Assembly: GCF_014191495.1 (NCBI RefSeq)
Contig: NZ_JACHWR010000002.1
Location: forward strand, 1,054,001 to 1,118,000
Length of the DNA stretch: 64,000 nucleotides
Source of the DNA: Nocardioides soli
GTDB lineage: Bacteria; Actinomycetota; Actinomycetes; Propionibacteriales; Nocardioidaceae
Direction of reading: 5' to 3'
Under the pieces are notes generated by a model. That model was not told where the DNA came from, did no database searches, and saw only the letters and a program-made list of their open reading frames with translations. Both the position numbers and the translations under genes were made by a program. Position 1 is the first letter of the stretch. Every line of letters starts with the position of its first letter. Positions 42,066-49,579 of the stretch are shown one piece after another.

Positions 42066-42992
42066 TCACCGTCGTGCGGTGGGGAGGGTCAGCACCCGAG
42101 CGCCGGACGCCGCCTCGACCGCCGGTGCCTCGGCGGGCTCCGGCGGCGTGGACGAGACGCGCTCGGCCGCAGCTGCACGGATCCGCTGCACCCGCTCCAG
42201 CGAGGCGGAGCCGTGTTGCCACTGCGCAAGCTGGATCAACGAGCCAGCCAGCCCGCGCTGCGCAACGATGCGGTCGGCGTCGCGCTGTACAACCGAGCGC
42301 CAGGCCCGGTCGGCAGCCGGTGCGACGTAGCTGATAGCCACCAGCACGCCGGCCGCGATCCCGATCGCAGGATCGCCGCCCGGCTGGAAGCCCTGGAAGA
42401 CCACGATGGCACCGACCACGATCCGCAGATGCCACGCGAACCCGCCGGCGGGCACCCACGAGAAGATGCGCGCGATCTGCCGCACAACCACGAACACCAG
42501 CGTCCAAGGCAGCGCCCACAGCCGCGCCGCCAGGTCGAACCGGGACGGCCCGACCCGCTGGCTTTCGACCGCGTGCCCGATCGCCGTCGCGGCATCCTCG
42601 GTCGTCAGCCGCCGCTCGTAGAGGCCCTGCACCAGCCACGGTTCCACGATCACCGTACGACGCCCGATCGGCGTTGCGGGCAGGCGCGCGTCGTCGTCCA
42701 GCCGCACCAGCACTCGCCCGGGAGCGAGGTCGAGCTTCTCGAGCAGGGCCAGCGTCGGCTCGAGCACGGCGCGCTGCCCGGGGCGAAGGCCGCGGGCGCA
42801 TCCGAAGATCCGGGCAGCGGGAGCCTCAAACCAGCCACACGCCAAGACGAGCGAAACCAGCAGCGTGCCCAGGAACGCGAACACCAGGCCAGCGCCGGGC
42901 AGGAAGCCCAGGCCGATGACCGCGACGAAGCTCCCGGCGAGACCAGCCGGCACGACGGCGCACAGGCGGATCAACTTGGTCGACGTCCGCAT
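42066..42992 (-). CDS. membrane protein resembling an inactive M48 peptidase
   Basis: 308 aa. Two N-terminal helices (about 8-55), a soluble part, then about two more helices near 160-220. The layout fits M48 peptidases (Ste24/HtpX), with EDAATAIGHAVESQRVG where HExxH should be (H-A-V-E-S) and QRDADRIVAQRGL where the third ligand E-x-x-A-D normally lies. The catalytic Glu of HExxH is Val, and the third-ligand Glu is Gln, so I infer a pseudo-enzyme. ATG 42992 (GAGG 6 nt upstream) preferred over GTG 43001. Function unknown. Confidence 0.65.
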   Translation of the reverse strand: MRTSTKLIRLCAVVPAGLAGSFVAVIGLGFLPGAGLVFAFLGTLLVSLVLACGWFEAPAARIFGCARGLRPGQRAVLEPTLALLEKLDLAPGRVLVRLDDDARLPATPIGRRTVIVEPWLVQGLYERRLTTEDAATAIGHAVESQRVGPSRFDLAARLWALPWTLVFVVVRQIARIFSWVPAGGFAWHLRIVVGAIVVFQGFQPGGDPAIGIAAGVLVAISYVAPAADRAWRSVVQRDADRIVAQRGLAGSLIQLAQWQHGSASLERVQRIRAAAAERVSSTPPEPAEAPAVEAASGARVLTLPTARR

Positions 42993-43111
42993 GTTCCTCA
43001 CGTCCCCTCGTGGCGGGACCCATCATGAATCCCCGCCCAGCCGGCACGACCCGATCGTGCCGACACTGCCACTCTGAGTGTTCACCGAACCACCGACAGC
43101 GCAACCGCACC

Positions 43112-43156
43112 GCCGACGGCCTGTGGATAGCGAATCTCTATCCACAGGCCGTCGGC
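43112..43156 (-). terminator. 19-bp perfect inverted repeat carrying DnaA-box-like arms
   Basis: GCCGACGGCCTGTGGATAG (43112-43130) and its exact complement (43138-43156), 7-nt loop. Each arm contains TGTGGATAG/CTATCCACA, one base from the DnaA box. Probably the terminator of the 52-aa gene upstream on the minus strand; no T-run follows. Confidence 0.55.
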
Positions 43157-43183
43157 CGGAACCTTGACAACTGCGGCAGCGGT

Positions 43184-43342
43184 CTACTCACGCGGGCTGC
43201 TGTTCAGCCGGTCCTGGGTCTCCTCGTCGAGGTAGACCAAGTCGACCTTCGTGTGTCCCGCCGTGTGCCGAGCAGCGAGCGGGGGAGTGGCGGCGAGGAG
43301 CAGCGCGAGACGCTTCTCCAGTCGCGAGCGAGTGTTCTGCAC
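43184..43342 (-). CDS. 52-aa protein after the DUF4192 gene
   Basis: GTG 43342 (GGAGA site) to 43184. Helical start (RSRLEKRLALLLAATPPLAA) followed by KVDLVYLDEETQDRLNSS. Lies 19 bp after the DUF4192 stop on the same strand, so it is the last gene of that operon. No family recognised; a longer frame upstream overlaps the DUF4192 gene and is not favoured. Confidence 0.55.
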   Translation of the reverse strand: MQNTRSRLEKRLALLLAATPPLAARHTAGHTKVDLVYLDEETQDRLNSSPRE

Positions 43343-43361
43343 GGGTCTGTCTCCGTCCTTC

Positions 43362-44423
43362 TCAGCGGCCCGGGGCCGACGACTCCGGGCCGGCACCGTT
43401 GACGCCGGGGGCGTTGCGGGCGTCCTGGTCGTGGGCACGGCGCTCCTGCGCGACCGTGTCGCGCAAAGCCGCCTGCTGCATCAGAGCACCGGCGGCCGCG
43501 GGCACCGCACGGTCCCACTCACGCGGGTCCACGGCCTGCTCGAGGGCAGCGACCACCAGGTCCGCCAACGGGTCGCTCTCCGAGAGCTGGTCAAGGGCGG
43601 TCCACGCCTGCGCTCCCTTGCCCTCCAGGAACGAGCTCAGCGCCAGCATCGTCGCCGGGCTGTCACGCACCTCACGCGGCGCCCGCCGCACAAGGTCCTG
43701 CCAGAACTCCGAGAAGACGGGCGCGTCCTCACGGCTCATGCTCAACACCGCCGCGTCCCGGGCGCTGCTGTCGTGGAGCACGGCCAGGACCCGGGCCGCG
43801 TCGCCGTCGGAGAGGTACTCCCGGTCACGGCGGAATTGGTCGAGCCGCGCGCCCAGCCACCCGACTTCGGACCGGCGGGCAGCCACATCCATGTCGAGTG
43901 CGCGGGCCTCGGCGGCAGGCAGGTGCTCGGCAACCGCGGTGGGGTCGCCCTGCATCGCGGCGGCGAGGTCCTCGCGCCGGCCGACGGGCATGACCCGGCC
44001 CATCAGTGCGAACTCCGCGTCGATCCGGGTGCGGGCGCCGGGGTCGACGGTTCCGTGGGTGCCTTCGAGAACGTCGGTCCACTCCTCGCCGTTGACCCAC
44101 AGCATCGGCCCTACGTCGGGGCCGCGGACCTCGCTGTTGACCAGAGCCTCACCCAAGGCAGCCAGCGCCTGGACGCAGGCGCGGCCGTCCTCGCCGTACG
44201 CCACGAGGGCGACGCGGTCAGGGTGGTGTCGGTGGAGGTAGACGTCGGTGAGCGCCTGGAGGAACTCACCTATCTCCTCGGGGGACTCGGGAATGTCGAG
44301 GCGGGCGGTGGGACCGTCCCCGAGAGCCAAACAGACCATGCTCGATACGGGGGTGAATCCCAGAGTGTGGGGGATGGACGAGATCAGCTCGTCGTGCGAG
44401 CTGATCTTGAGAACGTTGGTCAT
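43362..44423 (-). CDS. DUF4192 domain-containing protein
   Basis: 353 aa. Family opening motif: ISSHDELISSIPHTLGFTPV, then SSMVCLALG, with later LALSSFLEGKGAQAWTALDQ and a Gly/Ala/Gln-rich tail. DUF4192 proteins occur in actinobacteria, also on mobile elements, with unknown function. ATG 44423 follows a 9-codon leader ORF that starts just after copy E of the shared element; downstream gene is 19 bp away. Confidence 0.85.
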   Translation of the reverse strand: MTNVLKISSHDELISSIPHTLGFTPVSSMVCLALGDGPTARLDIPESPEEIGEFLQALTDVYLHRHHPDRVALVAYGEDGRACVQALAALGEALVNSEVRGPDVGPMLWVNGEEWTDVLEGTHGTVDPGARTRIDAEFALMGRVMPVGRREDLAAAMQGDPTAVAEHLPAAEARALDMDVAARRSEVGWLGARLDQFRRDREYLSDGDAARVLAVLHDSSARDAAVLSMSREDAPVFSEFWQDLVRRAPREVRDSPATMLALSSFLEGKGAQAWTALDQLSESDPLADLVVAALEQAVDPREWDRAVPAAAGALMQQAALRDTVAQERRAHDQDARNAPGVNGAGPESSAPGR

Positions 44424-44429
44424 CGACGA

Positions 44430-44459
44430 TCACCTGCTCGGGTTGGAGGGCACGTTCAT
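44430..44459 (-). CDS. 9-codon leader ORF before the DUF4192 gene
   Basis: ATG 44459 lies 8 nt beyond the GGTTGC box of copy E; it encodes MNVPSNPSR and stops (TGA 44432-44430) 6 bp before the DUF4192 start. Same arrangement as at copy A. Evidence is positional only. Confidence 0.3.
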   Translation of the reverse strand: MNVPSNPSR

Positions 44460-44467
44460 ACGGAGAA

Positions 44468-44494
44468 GCAACCGGTTACGCGCCGGATCGGACA
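44468..44494 (-). promoter_or_regulatory. 27-bp shared element, copy E
   Basis: Minus strand TGTCC, 16 bp beginning GATCC, GGTTGC, TTCTCC. Points at the DUF4192 operon. Confidence 0.7.
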
Positions 44495-44682
44495 GGTGGC
44501 CGCTACCGATCTGGGGCCGTTGTCGACCGGGCCTGTCCGGGGGCGTCGGCGGGCATCCACCGCGATGGTCCGGACGCGAGCTGGTTGAGCGCGACAGCTT
44601 GCAGAGGCGCCGATCCGGGAGGGGCATCGCTTGGGATCACGATCCCCTTCTTCGCCGCGCCGAGCTGCTCGAGCGCCATCCC

Positions 44683-45132
44683 TCAGGTGCGGCCTGTCAG
44701 GTGCCCCAGCTGTACGCGGTCGGCGTCGGTGCGCTCGACGAGGCGGTCGATCGCGTCACTGGTGAACACGGGGCGACCCTGCGCGTCGCAGTCCGCGACG
44801 AACAGGCCCAGGTCGGGGTGGTGATTGAGGTGCACCTCGCCGAGGTGCTCGAACTTCGGGTCCTCCCCAGACCTTCCATGCTGCGTCGGAGGGCAGTGTC
44901 TCGGCGATCTCCGCGCTGGAGCCGGCCGAGATCTCGCTGTGGACGTACCCGCGGCATAACTCGAGCCTGCGCTGGCGGCTGGCGGCTGGCGTTGGCGGGC
45001 CCCGGCGCTGGGTCGCCAGGGGAGCACGAACTCGTGTCCCAGCCCGAACTCCTCGAAGACCTCGAGGAGGGCATTCACCCGCTCCGGCGGGCAGGAGTAG
45101 ACGATGGCTTCAATCGGTGTGCGATCCCCCAC
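44683..45132 (-). pseudogene. frameshifted element gene (or two sequencing indels)
   Basis: GTG 45132 with a GAGAGAGG site opens a good reading frame (IEAIVYSCPPERVNALLEVF). Around 45000, in a GCCAGCC tandem, the protein-like sequence moves to another frame (LELCRGYVHSEISAGSSAEI, then AETLPSDAAWKVW) and near 44864, at a GGGG run, returns to the first frame (DPKFEHLGEVHLNHHPDLGL ... stop 44683). Two compensating indels in simple sequence: either a broken gene or assembly error. Intact length would be about 150 residues. Family not recognised. Confidence 0.6.
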
Positions 45133-45156
45133 GACACGAGGACCTCTCTCCGTGGT

Positions 45157-45897
45157 TCAGATGGTGATGCCGGAGTGGCCCGGCTTGTCTGGCTGGTGGG
45201 TCTGCTGCGGGGGACCGCTGCTGGACCACGGCTGACTGGTTGTGTCCCGGCCCCCCGACGTGCAGGCAGGCGCATGGGCGGCCGCGTAGCTCAGTGACCC
45301 GGCCAGTGCGGCTGAGGTCCGCGCCCTCGACTGCGCGCTCTCGATCACCGAGCGCATCATCGACACGCTCTGGTCGGCCCGGGTCACCTCCTGGCTGACG
45401 TCGTGGACACGCGAATCCAAGAGCATCAGCGCATCGGTCGCCGTCGCCGACTCGGCCGCATGCTGTGCGTGGCGGGTGATCTGATCTGCCACGGGGCGCG
45501 CGAGCGCCACGACCTCGGCGAGGACGTCGATCTGAGTCCGCAAAGCCCGGATCTCGACGTCACGGTCGTCGACGTCGTTGCCGCGGCCGAGCTCGTCGCC
45601 GGCGCGCTCGATCGCGCCGCTGGCCGCGGTGAGATGGCGGGTGAGGTCGTCGCCGAGCTCGTTCATCACGCCGGACCTGTTGCGAAGCCGCCCCAAGTGT
45701 TCGCCGGCGGACTCCAGATGGAAGTCCCTCCGCTCCTCCTGGTGGGCGTAGAAGGCGTCGGAGGCGGCGTCGTGCAGGACCCGTAGCGACGAAGCTGCGA
45801 CGTCGCTGAGCTCATCCACCGTCTCAGCCGCGCGCCGTAGCGCCCGCTCCGCGTCGAAGACGGCGTCGGCGGCCGCGAGCACTTCGCGCCCTTTCAT
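45157..45897 (-). CDS. helical coiled-coil element protein, 246 aa
   Basis: 246 aa, almost wholly predicted helical with heptad-like spacing through residues 1-190 (e.g. LRVLHDAASDAFYAHQEERR, LRTQIDVLAEVVALARPVAD), then a flexible Ser/Gln/Pro tail. No signal peptide. ATG 45897 overlaps the stop of the 55-aa gene (ATGA), so the two are coupled. No known domain; the style is that of structural or secreted helical-bundle proteins. Confidence 0.7.
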   Translation of the reverse strand: MKGREVLAAADAVFDAERALRRAAETVDELSDVAASSLRVLHDAASDAFYAHQEERRDFHLESAGEHLGRLRNRSGVMNELGDDLTRHLTAASGAIERAGDELGRGNDVDDRDVEIRALRTQIDVLAEVVALARPVADQITRHAQHAAESATATDALMLLDSRVHDVSQEVTRADQSVSMMRSVIESAQSRARTSAALAGSLSYAAAHAPACTSGGRDTTSQPWSSSGPPQQTHQPDKPGHSGITI

Positions 45898-46061
45898 CGG
45901 ATCTCGCCGGACCTGCGCCCGGGGTCATCGACCGTGGCGAGGGTGGACTTGAGCTGGTTCGCCGCCGTCATGGTCTGCGTCAGCTGGTCGCGCAGCGCGA
46001 CCACCGGATGAGCCTGTGGATTACCGGCGGCGCCGGACGAGTTGTTCGGGAACTGGTTCAT
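45894..46061 (-). CDS. 55-aa element protein coupled to the coiled-coil gene
   Basis: 55 aa from ATG 46061 with a good GAGGAG site. Asn/Ser-rich start (MNQFPNNSSGAAGNPQAHP), then a helix VALRDQLTQTMTAANQLKST. Overlaps the next start by 4 bp. First gene of the operon driven from copy F, which is followed here by a 35-nt untranslated leader. Family unknown. Confidence 0.6.
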   Translation of the reverse strand: MNQFPNNSSGAAGNPQAHPVVALRDQLTQTMTAANQLKSTLATVDDPGRRSGEIR

Positions 46062-46102
46062 CGGTCGTTCTCCTCGTGAGATGTGTGCTCTGGCGTGGAG
46101 AA

Positions 46103-46129
46103 GCAACCGGTCGCGCCCTGGATCGGACA
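46103..46129 (-). promoter_or_regulatory. 27-bp shared element, copy F
   Basis: Minus strand TGTCC, 16 bp beginning GATCC, GGTTGC, TTCTCC. The only copy followed by a conventional ribosome site rather than an immediate start codon. Confidence 0.7.
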
Positions 46130-46224
46130 ACCACAGCGGAACAACATCGCCCACGGCAGCAGGCGGGCCGGCGGGGAGCAAGGGGTCTTCCGCAGCGGCG
46201 ACGGGTGGTCGACACTTGCTGGCC

Positions 46225-46572
46225 ATGGATGACGAGGCGGTCCTACTCGAGCGGCACGTGGCCATGGCGGCATCCGCCTGGCGCCACGCGAAGGCCGAAA
46301 CCGAGGCCTACGGCCGCTTCGTCGCTGCCACTGACGAGTGGGATGCCTACGCCGGCCCGCAACTCGAAGAACCCGCCGAAGAACTGCTCGACCAGCTGGC
46401 AGATAACTCGGCACCGCTCACGCTGGACGAGGTCGTCGCCCACGTCACTGCCCAGATCCGAAAGGCGGCGCCCGCCGATGCCGCTGCCGCGTCCCACGCT
46501 GGAAGCACATCGTTGGGGAGTGCGAGCACCCGGACCGCACTGTCTTCCTCGGCTGGTACTTGGATGGGCTGA
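46225..46572 (+). CDS. hypothetical protein, probably frameshifted
   Basis: ATG 46225 opens an acidic helical protein (EAVLLERHVAMAASAWRHAK, AYGRFVAATDEWDAYAGPQL). After residue ~90 the frame turns Ser/Ala-rich and ends at 46572, while a different frame becomes protein-like (WKHIVGECEHPDRTVFLGWY, then LDGLRARG) from about 46490 on and stays open to 46793. An indel in the GCCGCTGCCGCGTC stretch would join them. Either a decayed gene or a sequencing error. Divergent from copy F. Family unknown. Confidence 0.45.
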   Translation: MDDEAVLLERHVAMAASAWRHAKAETEAYGRFVAATDEWDAYAGPQLEEPAEELLDQLADNSAPLTLDEVVAHVTAQIRKAAPADAAAASHAGSTSLGSASTRTALSSSAGTWMG

Positions 46573-46812
46573 GAGCCCGCGGCGTCTCGGGTCGCCAGCG
46601 GGCTCTCATGCGGGGGCATCGCACGACCCACCGACACACGTCCGGCATTCGCCGAAGCCGCCCTTCACGACGAGCAAAGGCCCCAACAGGTCGATCCAGG
46701 CCGGGGGGCGGACCGTTCATTCTCGCGACAGCGTCACGACAATCTGGGTCGCGGCGCGGCTTGGGTGCTGGATCTGCATCCGGCCCCGTGTAGGTGGGTA
46801 TACCTCGGGTGA

Positions 46813-47070
46813 GCTATACGGACCTATGCGAGAGGTGCGGCCCATGGAGCCGAGTCCGCACGCACCCGGTTCTCTTCCGGGGTACCTCGCGGCCGCGAGC
46901 GCGATCGGATCCGCGACAAGGTCTCGCGGCTGAGCATGCTCGGTCCCCCCGGCGGACCGCTGCTCGCCTTCCATGCCCCTTGCGGCCCGGGGAAGACGTC
47001 TTTGCTGCGCATGGCCCAGCGCAACGCAATCGCAGATGGGTTTCTCACGGGGGTGGGTCACCGGCCGTGA
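46813..47070 (+). pseudogene. remnant of a P-loop (AAA-type) regulator
   Basis: An open frame without a proper start encodes RTRFSSGVPRGRERDRIRDK, then PPGGPLLAFHAPCGPGKTSL and LRMAQRNAIADGF, stopping at 47068-47070. HAPCGPGKTSL is a Walker A, and the preceding R-x-R-E-R region matches the N-terminus of LuxR/MalT-type or AAA ATPase regulators. Everything after the P-loop is missing. The only in-frame ATG is inside the conserved part. Reads as the leftover 5' part of a larger gene. Confidence 0.4.
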
Positions 47071-47124
47071 CGACCGGCCGATGTCGCCGGACTCGCGCAA
47101 GGGCTGAGCGTGCCCCGATGACTC

Positions 47125-47475
47125 CTACTCGTCCCTGGGCGGGTCTGCATGGCTGGTTGAGTACGCCCTCCACATCTGAGCGACCTCGTTGACGCGCTCT
47201 TGATTCGTGTGCCACCTCACCACGCGCCCGACGCCACGACGTGAGCCGCGGGGGTGGTCGGCAGCGACGAGGGCGAGGTCCTCGAGAACGGCCAAGTGTC
47301 GAAGCACCCGGCTGTGGTCAATCCCGATCATTTCGGCCAACTCTGTCGTACTCATCGGCCGCACCGAGAGACACCGCAGGATCTCGGTGCGCGCGCTGTT
47401 ACCGATCGCGCCGATGATCCCCAGCACCTCCCCAGGCATGTTCGGCGGCTTCGACAGTCGTGGCACAAGCCGCAT
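47125..47475 (-). CDS. ArsR-like winged-helix transcriptional regulator
   Basis: 116 aa. Helix-turn-helix region: GNSARTEILRCLSVRPMSTT, ELAEMIGIDHSRVLRHLAVL, then a wing (HPRGSRRGVGRVVRWH). Fits ArsR/MarR-like repressors; there are no metal-binding cysteines, so the ligand is unknown. Stands alone on the minus strand, next to the remnant P-loop gene, and could regulate the neighbouring element genes. Start ATG 47475 preferred; an in-frame ATG 36 bp downstream is also possible. Confidence 0.8.
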   Translation of the reverse strand: MRLVPRLSKPPNMPGEVLGIIGAIGNSARTEILRCLSVRPMSTTELAEMIGIDHSRVLRHLAVLEDLALVAADHPRGSRRGVGRVVRWHTNQERVNEVAQMWRAYSTSHADPPRDE

Positions 47476-47875
47476 TGTGCCGGACCGCGAAGAGCGCGAG
47501 ATTGCGGCCAGAACTGCCGTTAGCGCCGTTCATATGGCATGCTTGGTAGTGCGGAACTCGGCCTGGCGGCAGAAGCCGGCAAAGTCACGCCAGGGGCGTC
47601 GGGCTTGACGACGCAACGCAGAATGGATGTTCCGGTTCGGGCCGGGAGAGAAGAGAACGCCGTCATGGGCATGCGTCAGCAGAAGCCACCGGGGGCGCAG
47701 ACGCCCACGGCGGATCGCGGCGCGTCGATCTCCCCGTTTGCAGATCGACGGAGAGCTGACAGAGACAGCCCCCCGCTGCCGCTCAAGCCTGGCGACTCGA
47801 CGATCCAACCGTCACTGCGTCGCCCCTTTCGACTGACGCGCTTTAGCGCTCGTCCCGACGAGAAGTGCCCGCCGA
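47476..47875. other. non-coding gap before the pilus operon
   Basis: 400 bp between the ArsR-like gene and copy G. No frame looks protein-like on either strand and I see no strong hairpin. It may hold the promoter of the ArsR-like gene. Confidence 0.4.
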
Positions 47876-47902
47876 TGTCCGATCCGCTCCGCTGGCGGTT
47901 GC
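47876..47902 (+). promoter_or_regulatory. 27-bp shared element, copy G (pilus operon)
   Basis: TGTCC, 16 bp beginning GATCC, GGTTGC, then CTTCAC. About 150 bp ahead of the lipoprotein gene that opens the Tad operon; a leader ORF lies between. Confidence 0.65.
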
Positions 47903-47943
47903 CTTCACTAGGTAGAGCGCAACCCGGATGTAAGGACGTCACC

Positions 47944-48054
47944 TTGAACCAGACTCGCAATACGGCGAGGTCGGCAGGCTGTCGGCCATCTCGTCAGGAC
48001 TGGTGCCCGAGGCCAACGCGTCGGGCGACTCGGGCTCAGGAAGGACGCTCATGA
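47944..48054 (+). CDS. 36-codon leader ORF coupled to the lipoprotein gene
   Basis: TTG 47944 with AAGGA 8 nt upstream; Arg/Ser/Thr-rich product ending at TGA 48052-48054, which overlaps the lipoprotein start (ATGA). Third case of a short ORF between a shared element and the next gene. The lipoprotein also has its own AGGAAGGA site, so coupling may be optional. Confidence 0.3.
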   Translation: MNQTRNTARSAGCRPSRQDWCPRPTRRATRAQEGRS

Positions 48055-48641
48055 AACTCATTCTCATTGCTGTAACCGCTCTCGCTCTGGCGGGAACTCT
48101 CTCCGGATGCGGGGGTGACGACGAGCCGAAGGTAGACCCTAGACCAACGCAATCGGCCTCGCCTTCGGCTTCCGAGACCTCTACGCCCGAGCCGACGTGG
48201 GATGACAAGTACAGCCCCGCACAACTCAAGCGCTACCGCGCCGCACGCGACCGCTGGCTGGAGTTCTGGGAGGCCTACACCGCGGCCGCCCGCACGGGTG
48301 CTGACACCCCTGGCCTGAAGGCGATGTTCGAGAAGTACTCCTTGAGCCCGCTAGGTGAGCGCTCAGAGTTCCTTGACACCTACGTCCGCGGGGGCGCCCG
48401 GATGGAAGTACCGCCGAAAGTGCTCTGGACCAGCGCATCGAAGATCGGACGGACGACGGTCATCTTCAACTACTGCCTCGACTACACGGACGCTCGAATC
48501 ACCACCAACGGGCAGGTGACCCAGATCAGCGATCCGAGCCGTCGCCTCATCGAGGTGCAGATGGAGAAGACGTCTGAGGGCTGGAAGAAGCGGGGATACG
48601 TGAACAGCGGAGTGAAGGCATGCACGCCAACAGCACCCTGA
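48051..48641 (+). CDS. lipoprotein at the head of the Tad operon
   Basis: 196 aa. Lipoprotein signal: hydrophobic stretch LILIAVTALALAGTLSGC with lipobox L-S-G-C at about 17-20, so Cys20 would be lipidated; then a Ser/Pro/Thr linker and a compact domain (RWLEFWEAYTAAARTGADTP). No catalytic motif. ATG 48051 behind AGGAAGGA. The next gene overlaps by 22 bp, so it belongs to the pilus operon and may be an envelope anchor. Confidence 0.8.
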   Translation: MKLILIAVTALALAGTLSGCGGDDEPKVDPRPTQSASPSASETSTPEPTWDDKYSPAQLKRYRAARDRWLEFWEAYTAAARTGADTPGLKAMFEKYSLSPLGERSEFLDTYVRGGARMEVPPKVLWTSASKIGRTTVIFNYCLDYTDARITTNGQVTQISDPSRRLIEVQMEKTSEGWKKRGYVNSGVKACTPTAP

Positions 48642-49579
48642 CGAAGGCCGCGACCACGGCGACCAGTTGCCTCGCCCTCGCTGCGGCCGCGCTCCTGCTC
48701 GCCACGTCGTCCAGCCAAAGCGCCTGGGCAGATGGTCCGGAAGACTGCCCTCCTGGCACGGGATGGAACGCAAACCTCGGGGCTTGCATCCAGATCGAGA
48801 TCCCTGGCGAGGAAACGCCTGGTCCCGGCGAGGCGCCTAACCCCGGCGGGGGCGAGACAGTGTGCCGCGACAAGGACGGCAGTGAGGTGTCGTGCACGAA
48901 GGACGGATTGACGTGGTGGGGTAGCCCGCACTGGTGCTACGCCGAGCCCGACGATCCACAGGGCCCACCGCCTCGAGGCCATGAGGACGAGAACGGCATG
49001 TGGTGGACCTGCCAAACCGGCGCAAGCGGGACCTCGGTGAGTTTTGCGGTCTGGTGGGTTAGCGGAGGTGTGGCGCCGGTAGATGGGGCTGCGGTCGCCC
49101 GCCAGCTGATGGTGACCATCCCGTATGAGCTCGCGGACGCGAAGATCGCGCCGCCGCCGACCTATCACACCTACATCTCTTACAAGAACTGGCTGTGGGT
49201 CGAGTCCGGGCAGTGGCACACGGTCTCGGCAACCGAGTCGCTGCGCGGAGCCACGGTCACCTTGATCGCGACCCCGTCCTACGTCGAGTGGACGATGGGC
49301 AACGGCGACACGGCCTCCTGTGTCGGTCCGGGGCGTGAGTGGCTGAAGGGGATGCCGGAGAACGCTCCGACGAACTGCTCGTACGCCTATGACGAGATGG
49401 AAGACCCCGAGGGCGACACGTGGACCGTGTCGGCGCAGATCAGTTACACGCTGGCGTGGACGTGCACGGGCAACTGTGGCGGCGCGACCAGTGGAGACCT
49501 CGGCTCGCAGCTTGCCGCGGCCGGTGACTCGACCGCGATCACGGTGTACCAGCGACAGACGGTGGTGAAGAAGAAGTGA
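48620..49579 (+). CDS. secreted Cys-rich protein of the Tad operon
   Basis: 319 aa with a Sec signal peptide (CLALAAAALLLATSSSQSAWA, cleavage after A-W-A near 36). The mature part has about ten cysteines, a Pro/Gly linker (IPGEETPGPGEAPNPGGGE) and Trp-rich stretches (DGLTWWGSPHWCYAEPDDP). Similar operon-linked proteins in actinobacterial databases carry a misleading ATP/GTP-binding label; no nucleotide motif is present here. Likely a surface component associated with the pilus. Confidence 0.75.
   Translation: MHANSTLTKAATTATSCLALAAAALLLATSSSQSAWADGPEDCPPGTGWNANLGACIQIEIPGEETPGPGEAPNPGGGETVCRDKDGSEVSCTKDGLTWWGSPHWCYAEPDDPQGPPPRGHEDENGMWWTCQTGASGTSVSFAVWWVSGGVAPVDGAAVARQLMVTIPYELADAKIAPPPTYHTYISYKNWLWVESGQWHTVSATESLRGATVTLIATPSYVEWTMGNGDTASCVGPGREWLKGMPENAPTNCSYAYDEMEDPEGDTWTVSAQISYTLAWTCTGNCGGATSGDLGSQLAAAGDSTAITVYQRQTVVKKK

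Noticed and set aside
43010..43075. Copy of the shared element ahead of the M48-like gene
   Set aside because: A GATCG-containing inverted repeat (CGGCACGA...TCGTGCCG) is there but neither TGTCC nor GGTTGC is at 16-bp spacing.
47539..47941. Plus- and minus-strand frames before the pilus operon
   Set aside because: No protein-like composition or ribosome site until the short TTG leader ORF at 47944.
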